Positions 1 to 6,860 of a DNA stretch of 9,325 nucleotides are shown one piece after another. Made by a program: the position numbers and the translations under genes. The stretch's first letter is position 1, and each line of letters begins with the position of its first letter. A model generated the notes under the pieces. It was not told the DNA's origin. It searched no databases and worked only from the letters and a program-made list of their open reading frames with translations. This stretch comes from an uncultured Bdellovibrio sp. (GTDB lineage: Bacteria; Bdellovibrionota; Bdellovibrionia; Bdellovibrionales; Bdellovibrionaceae): positions 1-9,325 of the forward strand of contig CAMLRE010000051.1 in assembly GCA_946482355.1 (NCBI GenBank). Direction: 5' to 3'.

Positions 1-38
1 GAACAACACTCTTTCCCTACACGACGCTCTTCCGATCT
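1..38 (+). other. Illumina TruSeq adapter remnant (artefact)
   Basis: Bases 6-38 are identical to the 33-nt Illumina TruSeq read-1 adapter, running from ACACTCTTTCCC to GCTCTTCCGATCT. The adapter 3' end abuts the insert, so real sequence begins at base 39. In dual-indexed libraries an i5 index sits just before this adapter. Bases 1-5 (GAACA) could therefore be the tail of a sample index, which is inference. This stretch should be trimmed and not annotated as biology. Confidence 0.97.
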
Positions 39-182
39 AAGGCTAGATACATTTTCTTTTAAACTTCTCGGTGAAATTTTACTGACGGCCCAGATTAAAA
101 AAACGAAGTAACCAACAAACATCAGAACGGCAGCGCCGCCGAAGATCGAAAGTAAAAGTATTTTCTTTTTGCGTTTTTCCAT
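39..182 (-). CDS. Partial membrane-anchored protein, N-terminus only
   Basis: An open frame starts with ATG at 182 and runs leftwards for 48 codons to the adapter junction without a stop. The N-terminus reads MEKRKKKILLL, a Lys/Arg-rich stretch. It is followed by a hydrophobic segment at about residues 8-33 (ILLLSIFGGAAVLMFVGYFV onwards), then a polar stretch KISPRSLKEN. This is the shape of a signal anchor or uncleaved signal peptide with the positive end in the cytoplasm. It begins 27 bp after the livF stop on the same strand, so it may be the last gene of the liv operon. No strong Shine-Dalgarno is visible. The visible part is too short to assign a family; membrane-anchored peptidases such as SppA start this way, but so do many unrelated proteins. 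Confidence 0.6.
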
Positions 183-209
183 CTAAGAAACAGAACTTAG
201 CTTAGCTGG

Positions 210-932
210 TTAGCTAAGATAGGCTTCCTGCACACGCGAATCTTTTAACAAACTTTCGCCCGTACCATTTAAAGTCATTTCACCGGTTTCAAGAACATAA
301 GCATAGTCAGAAACTTCTAAAGCTAAGCTTGCATTTTGTTCGACAACTAATAAACCTAAACCGTTCTTTTTAAGTAAAACGAATTTATCAAAGATTTGCT
401 CAACGATAACCGGCGCAAGACCTAGAGAAGGTTCATCTAACATTAAAAACTCAGGTTCGCTCATTAAGGCTCTGGCAATAGCTAACATTTGTTGTTCGCC
501 GCCAGATAGTGTTCCTGATAACTGGTTACGGCGCTCAGATAATTTAGGAAAGAATTCGTACTGTTGTTCAACCAAAGCAGCGATCTTCTTTTTATCTTTA
601 TTTAAGTAAGCACCTAACATCAAGTTATCAAATACCGAAAGATTCGGAAATACACCACGGCCTTCAGGGCATAACGCTAATTTGGAACGTAAACGGTCTG
701 CCGGAGTCATTTTCGTAATATCAACATGCATGTTGCCTTTATCGATAATAACTTTTCCTGACTTTGCAGGTAATAAACCTGCAATACATTTTAAAGTAGA
801 AGTTTTACCGGCACCGTTAGCACCGATCAAAGTTGTGATTTCGCCGCGTTTAAACTCAAAGCTTACTTCTTTAACGGCTTTGATGTTTCCGTAGTTAATA
901 GCTAAATGTTCGACTTTAATTTTATTAGCCAT
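210..932 (-). CDS. livF: Branched-chain amino acid ABC transporter ATP-binding protein LivF
   Basis: One of the two cytoplasmic ATPases that drive the Liv high-affinity uptake system for leucine, isoleucine and valine or related amino acids. At 240 aa it has the usual LivF length. Visible motifs are Walker A GANGAGKT (37-44), signature LSGGEQQ (142-148) and Walker B FLMLDEP (162-168). The H-loop position reads VVEQN (197-200 region) with Gln instead of His; this substitution is typical of LivF, so it supports LivF over LivG and is not a defect. The ATG at 932 overlaps the end of livG by 8 bp, implying translational coupling. An AGGAAAGAG stretch lies upstream inside livG. The C-terminus LNGTGESLLKDSRVQEAYLS matches the conserved LivF ending, with the characteristic EAYL. 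Confidence 0.95.
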   Translation of the reverse strand: MANKIKVEHLAINYGNIKAVKEVSFEFKRGEITTLIGANGAGKTSTLKCIAGLLPAKSGKVIIDKGNMHVDITKMTPADRLRSKLALCPEGRGVFPNLSVFDNLMLGAYLNKDKKKIAALVEQQYEFFPKLSERRNQLSGTLSGGEQQMLAIARALMSEPEFLMLDEPSLGLAPVIVEQIFDKFVLLKKNGLGLLVVEQNASLALEVSDYAYVLETGEMTLNGTGESLLKDSRVQEAYLS

Positions 933-1710
933 GCAGTTGAGTTCTCTTTCCTAAGTAAGCTTCGATCACGTTTTGATTAGCTTTAACTTCTGCCGGAGTT
1001 CCGTCAGCGATTTTAACGCCGCGGTTTAACACCACAATACGTTCACAGATCGACATAATCAGTTTCATATCATGTTCGATTAACAAAACTGTTAGGTTAA
1101 ATTTTTGTTTTACGAAATGAATTAATTTTTTTAGATCTTCAGTTTCCTGGTGATTCATTCCGGCCGCTGGTTCATCCAAAATCAATAATTTTGGTTTTGT
1201 CGCTAAGGCACGAACGATTTCAAGTTTACGCTGTAAACCATAAGGTAAGTTACACGCAAATTCTTCAGCTAAATGATCAAGGCTAAAAATTTTAAGTAAT
1301 TCTACACAACGTTCTTTTAAAACAGCTTCTTTATCGCGGTAAGATTTAGTTCTTAATAAACTTTCTCTCCAGCCTAAAGTTTCGGTTTGTTGCATCGCTA
1401 ATAATACGTTTTCAAGAACAGTTAACTGGCCGAATAAACGAATATTTTGAAAAGTTCTGGCAATACCGGCTTTATTCACTTCATCTGGCGATAATTCATT
1501 AATAACTTCGTCGCGAAGTTTAATTGTTCCGGAATCAGCTTTATAGAAACCAGAAATCATATTGAACACTGTTGTTTTACCGGCACCGTTAGGGCCAATT
1601 AAACCTAATAATTCATGTTCATTGATGTGAAAAGTCACTTGATCAACGGCTTTGATACCACCGAAGCTTAAGTTTAGATTTTCAACTGATAGCATTCTTG
1701 AGTTACTCAT
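925..1710 (-). CDS. livG: Branched-chain amino acid ABC transporter ATP-binding protein LivG
   Basis: Second ATPase of the Liv importer, pairing with LivF beneath the LivH-LivM channel. The 261-aa product shows Walker A GPNGAGKT (39-46), Q-loop TFQN (86-89) and Walker B LLILDEP (175-181). The H-loop IEHD has the catalytic His at 213. The signature is the degenerate LPYGLQRKLEI (155-165), typical of LivG, in place of LSGGQ. The C-terminal DGTPAEVKANQNVIEAYLG is the usual LivG end. The ATG at 1710 shares one base with the livM stop (TAATG). AAAGGAG sits 8 nt upstream inside livM, so expression should be coupled to livM. Confidence 0.95.
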   Translation of the reverse strand: MSNSRMLSVENLNLSFGGIKAVDQVTFHINEHELLGLIGPNGAGKTTVFNMISGFYKADSGTIKLRDEVINELSPDEVNKAGIARTFQNIRLFGQLTVLENVLLAMQQTETLGWRESLLRTKSYRDKEAVLKERCVELLKIFSLDHLAEEFACNLPYGLQRKLEIVRALATKPKLLILDEPAAGMNHQETEDLKKLIHFVKQKFNLTVLLIEHDMKLIMSICERIVVLNRGVKIADGTPAEVKANQNVIEAYLGKRTQLHG

Positions 1711-2639
1711 TAGAATAACTCCTTTCTGCCTAATAGACCTTGCGGGCGTAAAATCATAAGTAAGATTAATAAAATCGGAAATACGATCATACGAATATCA
1801 ATACCGCCAGTCGGTAATGAACGTAAAACTTCAGGAAGCGCCGTTAAAATGCCGGCTGCTAAGACTGAGCCTGACATTGAACCTAAGCCGCCAAGCACGG
1901 CAAAGATAAGAATTTGTACCGACATTAAAAAACCAAATGTCGCCGGATTGAAATATCCTAAGTGGTGACCGTATAAAGCTCCGCCTAAGCCAGCAAAGAA
2001 ACTAGAAAATAAAAATGCAAAACGTTTGTTTTTGGCAATCGGAGTACCCATAACTTCGGCCGCGATTTCATCTTCGTTTAAAGCCCAAAGATTACGACCG
2101 AACCAAGAAATTTTTAAGTGGTATAAAACGATGAACGTTAAAAACAGGGCCGCGCCAGTGAAACCGTAAGAAACTAAAAAATCAGGCCATTTTACAACGC
2201 CGTTGTAACCACGCGGGCCACCGACGAAATCCCAGTTAAGAAATAACACACGCACGATCTCGGCAAACCCCAGAGTCACGATCGCTAAGTAATCGCCACG
2301 CAGTTTGAATGAAGGTAATGCCACTAAGTAGCCAGCGACAGTAGAAACTAAAGCGCCTGCTAAAGCTGTTAACGGAATAAAGTACCATTGATCGGCGAAG
2401 TAAACTTTCGTTAATATCGCTGACGTGTAGGCACCGATAGCCATAAAACCGGCTTGGCCTAACGAGAACTGATTCGCTACACCTGTGATAAAGTTTAATG
2501 ATAACGCCATAATCGCGTTGATCATAAATGAAACCACTAAGGCTTGAATGTAGGAGTTAAGTACGAAATTACAAATGACCCCAACAGCAACAAAAGAAAT
2601 CGCAAAAAATAAAAGTTTGTTCTTAGCAACGAAGTTCAT
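1710..2639 (-). CDS. livM: Branched-chain amino acid ABC transporter permease LivM
   Basis: Inner-membrane permease subunit of the Liv importer, forming the translocation path with LivH. The 309-aa protein is hydrophobic throughout. Family hallmarks are LSLNFITGVANQFSLGQAGF (47-66), GDYLAIVTLGFAEIVR (115-130) and GGPRGYNG (140-147). It also carries the cytoplasmic coupling loop GRNLWALNEDEIAAEVMG (181-198), which contacts the ATPases, and GGLGSMSGSVL (250-260) near the last helices. The start at 2639 follows the livH stop by 2 bp, with AAAGAG upstream inside livH. The first about 30 residues form an extra hydrophobic N-terminal segment, common in LivM. Confidence 0.95.
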   Translation of the reverse strand: MNFVAKNKLLFFAISFVAVGVICNFVLNSYIQALVVSFMINAIMALSLNFITGVANQFSLGQAGFMAIGAYTSAILTKVYFADQWYFIPLTALAGALVSTVAGYLVALPSFKLRGDYLAIVTLGFAEIVRVLFLNWDFVGGPRGYNGVVKWPDFLVSYGFTGAALFLTFIVLYHLKISWFGRNLWALNEDEIAAEVMGTPIAKNKRFAFLFSSFFAGLGGALYGHHLGYFNPATFGFLMSVQILIFAVLGGLGSMSGSVLAAGILTALPEVLRSLPTGGIDIRMIVFPILLILLMILRPQGLLGRKELF

Positions 2640-2641
2640 AA

Positions 2642-3547
2642 TTAGATTTTCTCTTTAGCTTTTTTGCCCATAAGGCCTGTCGGTTTAACTAATAAAATTA
2701 AGATTAATAATAAAAACGATAAGGCTTCTTTGTAAGTCGAAGCGCCGTAACCGATAAGGTAGTATTCACCTAAACCTAAGATGTATCCGCCAAGAACGGC
2801 ACCCGGAAGTGAACCGATACCACCAAACACGGCCGCAACGAAAGCGCTTGTACCGATTTTTACACCCATCATTGGATCAATCTTTGGATACTTCATTGCC
2901 ACTAGGCAGGCTGCAATACCGGCTAAGACTGAGCCTACGATAAACGTAAAAGAAATGATTTTGTTGATGTTGATACCCATTAAAGGGGCCATATCTTGAC
3001 GAGAACTTACGGCTTGCATCGCGCGGCCTGTTTGTGTTTTTCCAATCAAGAAGCTTAATGAAACTAACGAAACGATGGTAACTAAATAAATGATCACATC
3101 TAAAAGACGAACTGAAATATCCATAAAGTTAAAAACTTCAGTGTCTAACATTAATTGCGGGAAAGATTTTGGATTTACACCGAAAACGATCTGACCACCG
3201 AATTCAAATAAAATACTTACGCCGATCGCTGTGATTAATACGTTCATTTTAGGTGAATTACGTAAAGGTTTGTACGCGAATTTTTCAACTAAGAAGCCCA
3301 CAAGACCAGAAAATAACATCGCGGCTAATAAGCCGATCGCGAAAGTAATTGGATTTGGGCTTTCACCTAATTTTAAAAAGTTAATAACGTAGAAAGTGCC
3401 GAAAGCCCCCATCATGTAGATGTCTGAATGGGCGAAGTTAATCATAGCAAGAATTCCGTACACCATCGTATAACCTAGGGCGATGAGAGCGTAGACACTG
3501 CCAAAGCTTAGGCCGTTTAACGTATGTTGTAGAAATTCCTGCATCAT
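2642..3547 (-). CDS. livH: Branched-chain amino acid ABC transporter permease LivH
   Basis: First permease subunit of the Liv importer. The 301-aa protein has the conserved N-terminal LivH block from GLSFGSVYALIALGYTMVYG (12-31) through NFAHSDIYMMGAF (37-49). It also has a coupling loop TGRAMQAVSSRQDMAPLMGI (173-192) and the family motif AAVFGGIGSLPGAVLGGYI (238-256). The C-terminus is a hydrophobic helix followed by KPTGLMGKKAKEK. Two Met codons are adjacent (3545-3547 and 3542-3544). The Shine-Dalgarno AAGGAG at 3551-3556 is only 3 nt from the first and 6 nt from the second. The second (CDS starting at 3544, 300 aa) is the likelier translation start. The gene follows livJ after 22 bp. Confidence 0.95.
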   Translation of the reverse strand: MMQEFLQHTLNGLSFGSVYALIALGYTMVYGILAMINFAHSDIYMMGAFGTFYVINFLKLGESPNPITFAIGLLAAMLFSGLVGFLVEKFAYKPLRNSPKMNVLITAIGVSILFEFGGQIVFGVNPKSFPQLMLDTEVFNFMDISVRLLDVIIYLVTIVSLVSLSFLIGKTQTGRAMQAVSSRQDMAPLMGININKIISFTFIVGSVLAGIAACLVAMKYPKIDPMMGVKIGTSAFVAAVFGGIGSLPGAVLGGYILGLGEYYLIGYGASTYKEALSFLLLILILLVKPTGLMGKKAKEKI

Positions 3548-3569
3548 TTACTCCTTAAAAAGTAAAATA

Positions 3570-4709
3570 TTAGTTCGGGCTAACGCTTGTTACGAATTTG
3601 TAGTCAGGGCCTTGAACACGTACTACAACCGCAGACTTAACTGCATCGCGGTTTTCGTTCATCGTCATAACTCCAGTTACACCATGAAAGTTCTTAATGC
3701 CAGCTAAACCTGCACGAACATTGTCTGGTGTAATTTCTTTAGCCGATTTCATAGCTTCAGCCATCATGTAGACAGCGTCGTAACCAAGTGCTGCCATAAC
3801 GTCAGCGTCTTCGTTGAATTTAGCTTTGAAGTTTTTTACGAACTCAACAGTTTTAGGATCTGTAGATTCAGTTGTGTAGTGGTTAGAGAAGTACGAACCG
3901 TTGATAGCATCTTTTGCAATTTTGAAAAGATCCGGAGAAGACCAGCCATCACCGCCTAATAGAGGTTGGTTCATACCTAACTCTTTAGCTTGGCGAGCGA
4001 TAAGTGCAACTTCATTGTAGTAACCTGGAACGAAGATCGCATCTGGTTTTTTACCTTTGATCGAAGTTAATTGAGACTTGAAATCAACATCACCTTCTTG
4101 GTAAGCGATATCGTCAACGATTTCACCACCAGCTTTTTTTAACTCTTCTTTGAAAACATCAGATAAACCTACAGAGTAATCGTTTTTCACGTCACGTAAG
4201 ATAGCTGCTTTTTTCATTTTTAAGTTTTCAACCATGAATTTAGCCATAACTTGGCCTTGGAATGGATCGATAAAACAAGCGCGGAAGATGTAGTTACCAA
4301 CTTTAGTTACTTCTGGGTTAGTTGCAGAAGGCGTTAACATTGGAATTTTATTTTGCTGAGCAACTTGCGCACCGATTTTAGAACGGCCAGAAGTTGCTTC
4401 ACCGATGATCGCAACAACTTTATCTTGAGAGATTAAACGGTTAACGACCGCTAATGTTTCGTTGTCGTCAGATTTGTTATCGTAGTTTACGTGTTTTAAC
4501 ATTTTACCATTGATACCACCAGCAGCGTTGATCTCTTCGATCGCCATTTCGATACCACGTTTTTGATAAACGCCGAAAGTTGCGATAGCGCCAGTGTTAG
4601 GGCTGTAGCTTCCTAGTAAAATTTCGTTTGAATTTGTTTCTGTCTTTTTTGTGCAACCAACAAATGCAACGACTGCTGCAATTGAAAGTAACGAGAACAT
4701 TTTTTTCAT
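3570..4709 (-). CDS. livJ: Leu/Ile/Val-type substrate-binding lipoprotein of the Liv ABC transporter
   Basis: Captures the amino acid outside the inner membrane and delivers it to LivHM. The 379-aa product starts with a signal peptide (MKKMFSLLSIAAVVAFVG) ending in a probable lipidated Cys19. The -3 residue is Phe rather than the usual Leu, so lipidation is likely but not certain. The mature part is a type I periplasmic-binding fold (Peripla_BP_6). Features include ILLGSYSPNTG (30-40), IEEINAAGGING (58-69), EATSGRS (104-110), the ligand-loop-like TPSATNPEVT (126-135), PGYYNEVALIARQAKELG (228-245) and GYDAVYMM (309-316). It is the first gene of the liv operon, with AAAGGAAGG shortly before the ATG at 4709. 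Substrate cannot be read from sequence: the family also binds amides, urea and aromatic acids. livJ is used in the generic sense (livJ/livK). Confidence 0.92.
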   Translation of the reverse strand: MKKMFSLLSIAAVVAFVGCTKKTETNSNEILLGSYSPNTGAIATFGVYQKRGIEMAIEEINAAGGINGKMLKHVNYDNKSDDNETLAVVNRLISQDKVVAIIGEATSGRSKIGAQVAQQNKIPMLTPSATNPEVTKVGNYIFRACFIDPFQGQVMAKFMVENLKMKKAAILRDVKNDYSVGLSDVFKEELKKAGGEIVDDIAYQEGDVDFKSQLTSIKGKKPDAIFVPGYYNEVALIARQAKELGMNQPLLGGDGWSSPDLFKIAKDAINGSYFSNHYTTESTDPKTVEFVKNFKAKFNEDADVMAALGYDAVYMMAEAMKSAKEITPDNVRAGLAGIKNFHGVTGVMTMNENRDAVKSAVVVRVQGPDYKFVTSVSPN

Positions 4710-4748
4710 GACTTGCCTTCCTTTAATGTAAAATATTTGTCTGCGACA

Positions 4749-4770
4749 AAATTAAACCGTTATTTAATTT
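4749..4770. promoter_or_regulatory. Palindromic operator-like site in the liv leader
   Basis: This is a perfect 8-bp dyad, AAATTAAA (4749-4756) and TTTAATTT (4763-4770), around CCGTTA. It contains AATTAAACCGTTA, whose exact reverse complement lies in the companion site at 4841-4853. The site falls about 15-36 nt downstream of the predicted liv transcription start, a position where a bound repressor could block elongation or initiation. That reading is inference. AT-rich DNA yields dyads by chance, but the conserved CCGTTA core argues against pure coincidence. Confidence 0.45.
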
Positions 4771-4791
4771 AAATAATAATCATCACTTAAA

Positions 4792-4820
4792 ATTAGAAAG
4801 TGTATTCGTTAATTTTGCAA
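4792..4820 (-). promoter_or_regulatory. Predicted sigma70-type promoter of the liv operon
   Basis: On the minus strand a -35 box TTGCAA (4815-4820) is followed after exactly 17 bp by a -10 box TCTAAT (4792-4797, 5 of 6 matches to TATAAT). The predicted start is near 4785, giving a leader of about 75 nt before livJ. It is the best match in the 147-bp gap between pfkA and livJ. Confidence 0.6.
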
Positions 4821-4835
4821 CTAACTGTATTCTAA

Positions 4836-4855
4836 TTAATTAACGGTTTAATTAA
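4836..4855. promoter_or_regulatory. Palindromic operator-like site upstream of the liv promoter
   Basis: TTAATTAA (4836-4843) and TTAATTAA (4848-4855) surround CGGT, an 8-bp dyad with a 4-bp spacer beginning 1 bp after the pfkA stop codon. Bases 4834-4853 match the reverse complement of 4750-4769 at 19 of 20 positions. It sits about 15-35 bp upstream of the liv -35 box. An alternative reading as a weak pfkA terminator is unconvincing because the stem is entirely A/T and no T-run follows. Confidence 0.45.
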
Positions 4856-4856
4856 G

Positions 4857-5825
4857 CTATACGGATAGGATTCTGGCAAGCTGAATTAGAGTTGTGTCAC
4901 CACGTTTTTCATTCTGCGTAACTTGTTCTAATGGTACTTCGACAAGTTTGTTTCCAAGCATGCCGATCATAAGATTCTGTTTTCCGCTTAGTAAAGCGGC
5001 TACCGCCTCAGAACCCAATCTAGAAGCGAGAATGCGGTCGTGAGCTGTTGGGCTTCCGCCGCGTTGTTGGTGACCTAAAATGCAAACTTTGGCATCAAGA
5101 TTTGATTTTTTGCGAATAGCTTCAGCTAAATCGTAAGCGCGACCGGGTTTTTGCCCTTCGGCCGTAATTAAAATACTGCTCGATTTTCCTTTTGTGCGTG
5201 ATTCGCGTAACTTATCCACAATTTTATCAACGGCTACGACATTTTCAGCTGTTAAAATCTCTTCAGCACCACCGGCCAAACCCACGGCTGATGCGATAAA
5301 GCCCGAATTTCTTCCCATCACTTCGACGATGAAAATGCGGTCATGTGAATCAGCTGTGTCACGGATTTTATCGATCGCATCAAGGGCTGTGTTTACAGCA
5401 GTATCAAAACCGATAGTGTCGTCTGTTCCAAACACATCGTTATCAATTGTTCCTGCAATACCGATCACTGGAATTTTATGTTCAGAAAGTAAGGCTTGAG
5501 CTCCTCTGAATGAGCCATCGCCTCCGATGCAAACTAAGCCTTCGATACCTGCTTTTTTTAAGTTTTCAGCGGCTATTGCACGGTATTCGGGCTTCATAAA
5601 TTCAGCCGATCTGCCGGTCTTTAAAATCGTGCCTCCGCGCTGAACGATATTGGCCATATCACGGGGAGCAAGGGTCACCATTTTGTTTTCGATCATACCC
5701 ACGTAACCGTTTAATATTCCTACGATTTCTACGTTTCTGGCATGAGCCGTTCTAACCACTGCACGGATGGCCGCATTCATACCAGGCGCATCGCCTCCGC
5801 TTGTATAAACAGCTATTTTTTTCAC
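4857..5825 (-). CDS. pfkA: ATP-dependent 6-phosphofructokinase
   Basis: Cytoplasmic glycolytic enzyme that phosphorylates fructose 6-phosphate to fructose 1,6-bisphosphate. The 322-aa length is that of bacterial PfkA. Visible elements are the N-terminal TSGGDAPGMNAAIRAVVR (8-25), GGDGS (101-105), the catalytic loop GTIDND (125-130, catalytic Asp128), VEVMGRNSG (167-175) and GHQQRGGSPTAHDR (251-264). Gly104 and Gly125 correspond to E. coli Gly104 and Gly124. PPi-dependent enzymes carry Asp and Lys there, so ATP is the expected phosphoryl donor. The start codon is GTG (5823-5825), chosen because translation from it gives the conserved MKKIAVYTSGG start; a GTGGGG stretch lies just upstream. The gene is divergent from the protease gene and lies upstream of the liv operon on the same strand, without a convincing terminator between. 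Confidence 0.96.
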   Translation of the reverse strand: MKKIAVYTSGGDAPGMNAAIRAVVRTAHARNVEIVGILNGYVGMIENKMVTLAPRDMANIVQRGGTILKTGRSAEFMKPEYRAIAAENLKKAGIEGLVCIGGDGSFRGAQALLSEHKIPVIGIAGTIDNDVFGTDDTIGFDTAVNTALDAIDKIRDTADSHDRIFIVEVMGRNSGFIASAVGLAGGAEEILTAENVVAVDKIVDKLRESRTKGKSSSILITAEGQKPGRAYDLAEAIRKKSNLDAKVCILGHQQRGGSPTAHDRILASRLGSEAVAALLSGKQNLMIGMLGNKLVEVPLEQVTQNEKRGDTTLIQLARILSV

Positions 5826-5860
5826 AGGTACCCCACTTTTTTACTGACTGATCCTCTCTG

Positions 5861-5889
5861 ATTTTGTTAGGTTGCGGCTCAAATATCAA
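5861..5889 (-). promoter_or_regulatory. Possible pfkA promoter
   Basis: On the minus strand TTGATA (5884-5889) and CAAAAT (5861-5866) are separated by 17 bp. The predicted start near 5854 gives a leader of about 30 nt before the GTG. The -10 box matches only 4 of 6 positions. The -35 box overlaps the upstream edge of the protease Shine-Dalgarno on the other strand. Confidence 0.4.
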
Positions 5890-5901
5890 GAGGGGATTCC
5901 A

Positions 5902-6729
5902 ATGTTTAAAAACCTATCTGCTTTATTCGCAGTTGTTGCCGCTTTAAATTTCACAGCATGTCAAAAAAACGCGGACGCAATTTATAACAACAACGCTGAA
6001 ACAGCAAAAATTCTTGGTGGCGAAGTTGTTCAGCCAAGCGATATCGTGGCTAATTCAACAGTTGCTTTAAAATACATCGAAGGTAACCGCGCTTACCCAA
6101 TGTGTACTGGAACATTAATTTCTCCAAACTTAGTATTAACAGCTTCTCACTGCTTACGTGGTATGAACAAAAATGCATTACGCATCGGTTTTTCTTTAGA
6201 TGTGAAAAATCAATTAGACGTAGAAACAATGTACGAAGTAGCTGATTTCGTAACTCACCCAAAATACGGAAGTTCTGGCCGACTTAACGATGTTGCTTTA
6301 ATCGCTTTAGCTAAGCCAGCTCCGGCTCCTTACAAACCAGTGGGTATCATCAGCGATAAATACAAATTAACTGTAGGTATGCCGATGTTACTTGCGGGTT
6401 ACGGTGTAACTAACGATATGACTGGTGCAGACACTGAAGCTTTACGTAAAGTAACTGTGCCAATGGCAAAAATCTTAGACGCTGACGCGATCTTAGTAAC
6501 TGATCAAACTAAAGCTTCTGGCGCTTGTAACGGCGATTCTGGTGGCCCGGCTTACTTAGAAAAAGAGGGTATCTTATACGTTTACGGTATCACTCGTGGC
6601 CCTCATGATGGCGCTCCAGACTGCCACCACTTCGGCGAATACACTTACGCTTCTAAGTTTGAAACTTTCATCTTAGAAACAGCAGCGAAATTAAAAACTG
6701 AAGCTCCTTCTTTCGTAGTTCCTCAGTAG
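5902..6729 (+). CDS. Secreted chymotrypsin-fold (S1 family) serine protease, probable lipoprotein
   Basis: The 275-aa protein starts at ATG 5902, preceded by AGAGGGG about 7 nt upstream. An in-frame TTG 30 bp earlier lacks such a site and would add polar residues before the signal peptide. The N-terminus MFKNLSALFAVVAALNFTAC is a signal peptide with probable lipidated Cys20, though with Phe at -3. The S1 protease fold follows. It has a candidate activation point before ILGGE (37-41), catalytic His83 in LTASHC (79-84), Asp130 in NDVALIAL (129-136) and Ser213 in GDSGGP (211-216). Cys68-Cys84 and Cys209-Cys241 match two classic disulfides. The S1-pocket residue equivalent to chymotrypsin 189 is Gly207, not Asp, so true trypsin-like Arg/Lys specificity is unlikely. 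It probably acts at or outside the cell envelope. The gene is monocistronic, followed by a strong terminator. Confidence 0.9.
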   Translation: MFKNLSALFAVVAALNFTACQKNADAIYNNNAETAKILGGEVVQPSDIVANSTVALKYIEGNRAYPMCTGTLISPNLVLTASHCLRGMNKNALRIGFSLDVKNQLDVETMYEVADFVTHPKYGSSGRLNDVALIALAKPAPAPYKPVGIISDKYKLTVGMPMLLAGYGVTNDMTGADTEALRKVTVPMAKILDADAILVTDQTKASGACNGDSGGPAYLEKEGILYVYGITRGPHDGAPDCHHFGEYTYASKFETFILETAAKLKTEAPSFVVPQ

Positions 6730-6768
6730 GTGCCAGGCCTTTTTCGCTACACTTAAATTTGATTTAAT

Positions 6769-6803
6769 AAAAAGCTCGGTTAGAAATAACCGAGCTTTTT
6801 TTT
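6769..6803 (+). terminator. Rho-independent terminator of the protease gene
   Basis: A perfect 14-bp stem pairs 6769-6782 with 6787-6800 around a GAAA tetraloop, and the T-run continues to 6803. The core is GCTCGGTTA / TAACCGAGC. The A-run on the left arm means it could also stop transcription coming from the right, but no gene there needs it. Confidence 0.92.
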
Positions 6804-6860
6804 GCTCGAGAGTTCAGATTACATTGTCATCCGAAAGCAGGAGTGATTTTTTTCTAGGCG

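Noticed and set aside
201..218. Inverted repeat CTTAGCT / AGCTAAG overlapping the livF stop, as a terminator
   Set aside because: The stem is only 7 bp and no T-run follows in the minus-strand direction. The next frame starts 27 bp after livF, so termination here is unlikely.
197..935. Gln at the H-loop of LivF as a disabling mutation
   Set aside because: LivF family members normally carry VEQN at this place, so it is a family trait and not a defect.
5194..5499. Plus-strand open frame of about 100 codons inside pfkA
   Set aside because: It is antisense to a highly conserved enzyme, has no family resemblance, and its composition is explained by the opposite coding strand.
5872..5901. Upstream TTG start for the protease adding ten residues
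   Set aside because: It lacks a ribosome site and would put polar residues ahead of a well-formed signal peptide. ATG 5902 has AGAGGGG at the right distance.
6050..6262. Minus-strand open frame inside the protease gene
   Set aside because: It lies entirely opposite the catalytic domain, has no ribosome site and its translation has no recognisable features.
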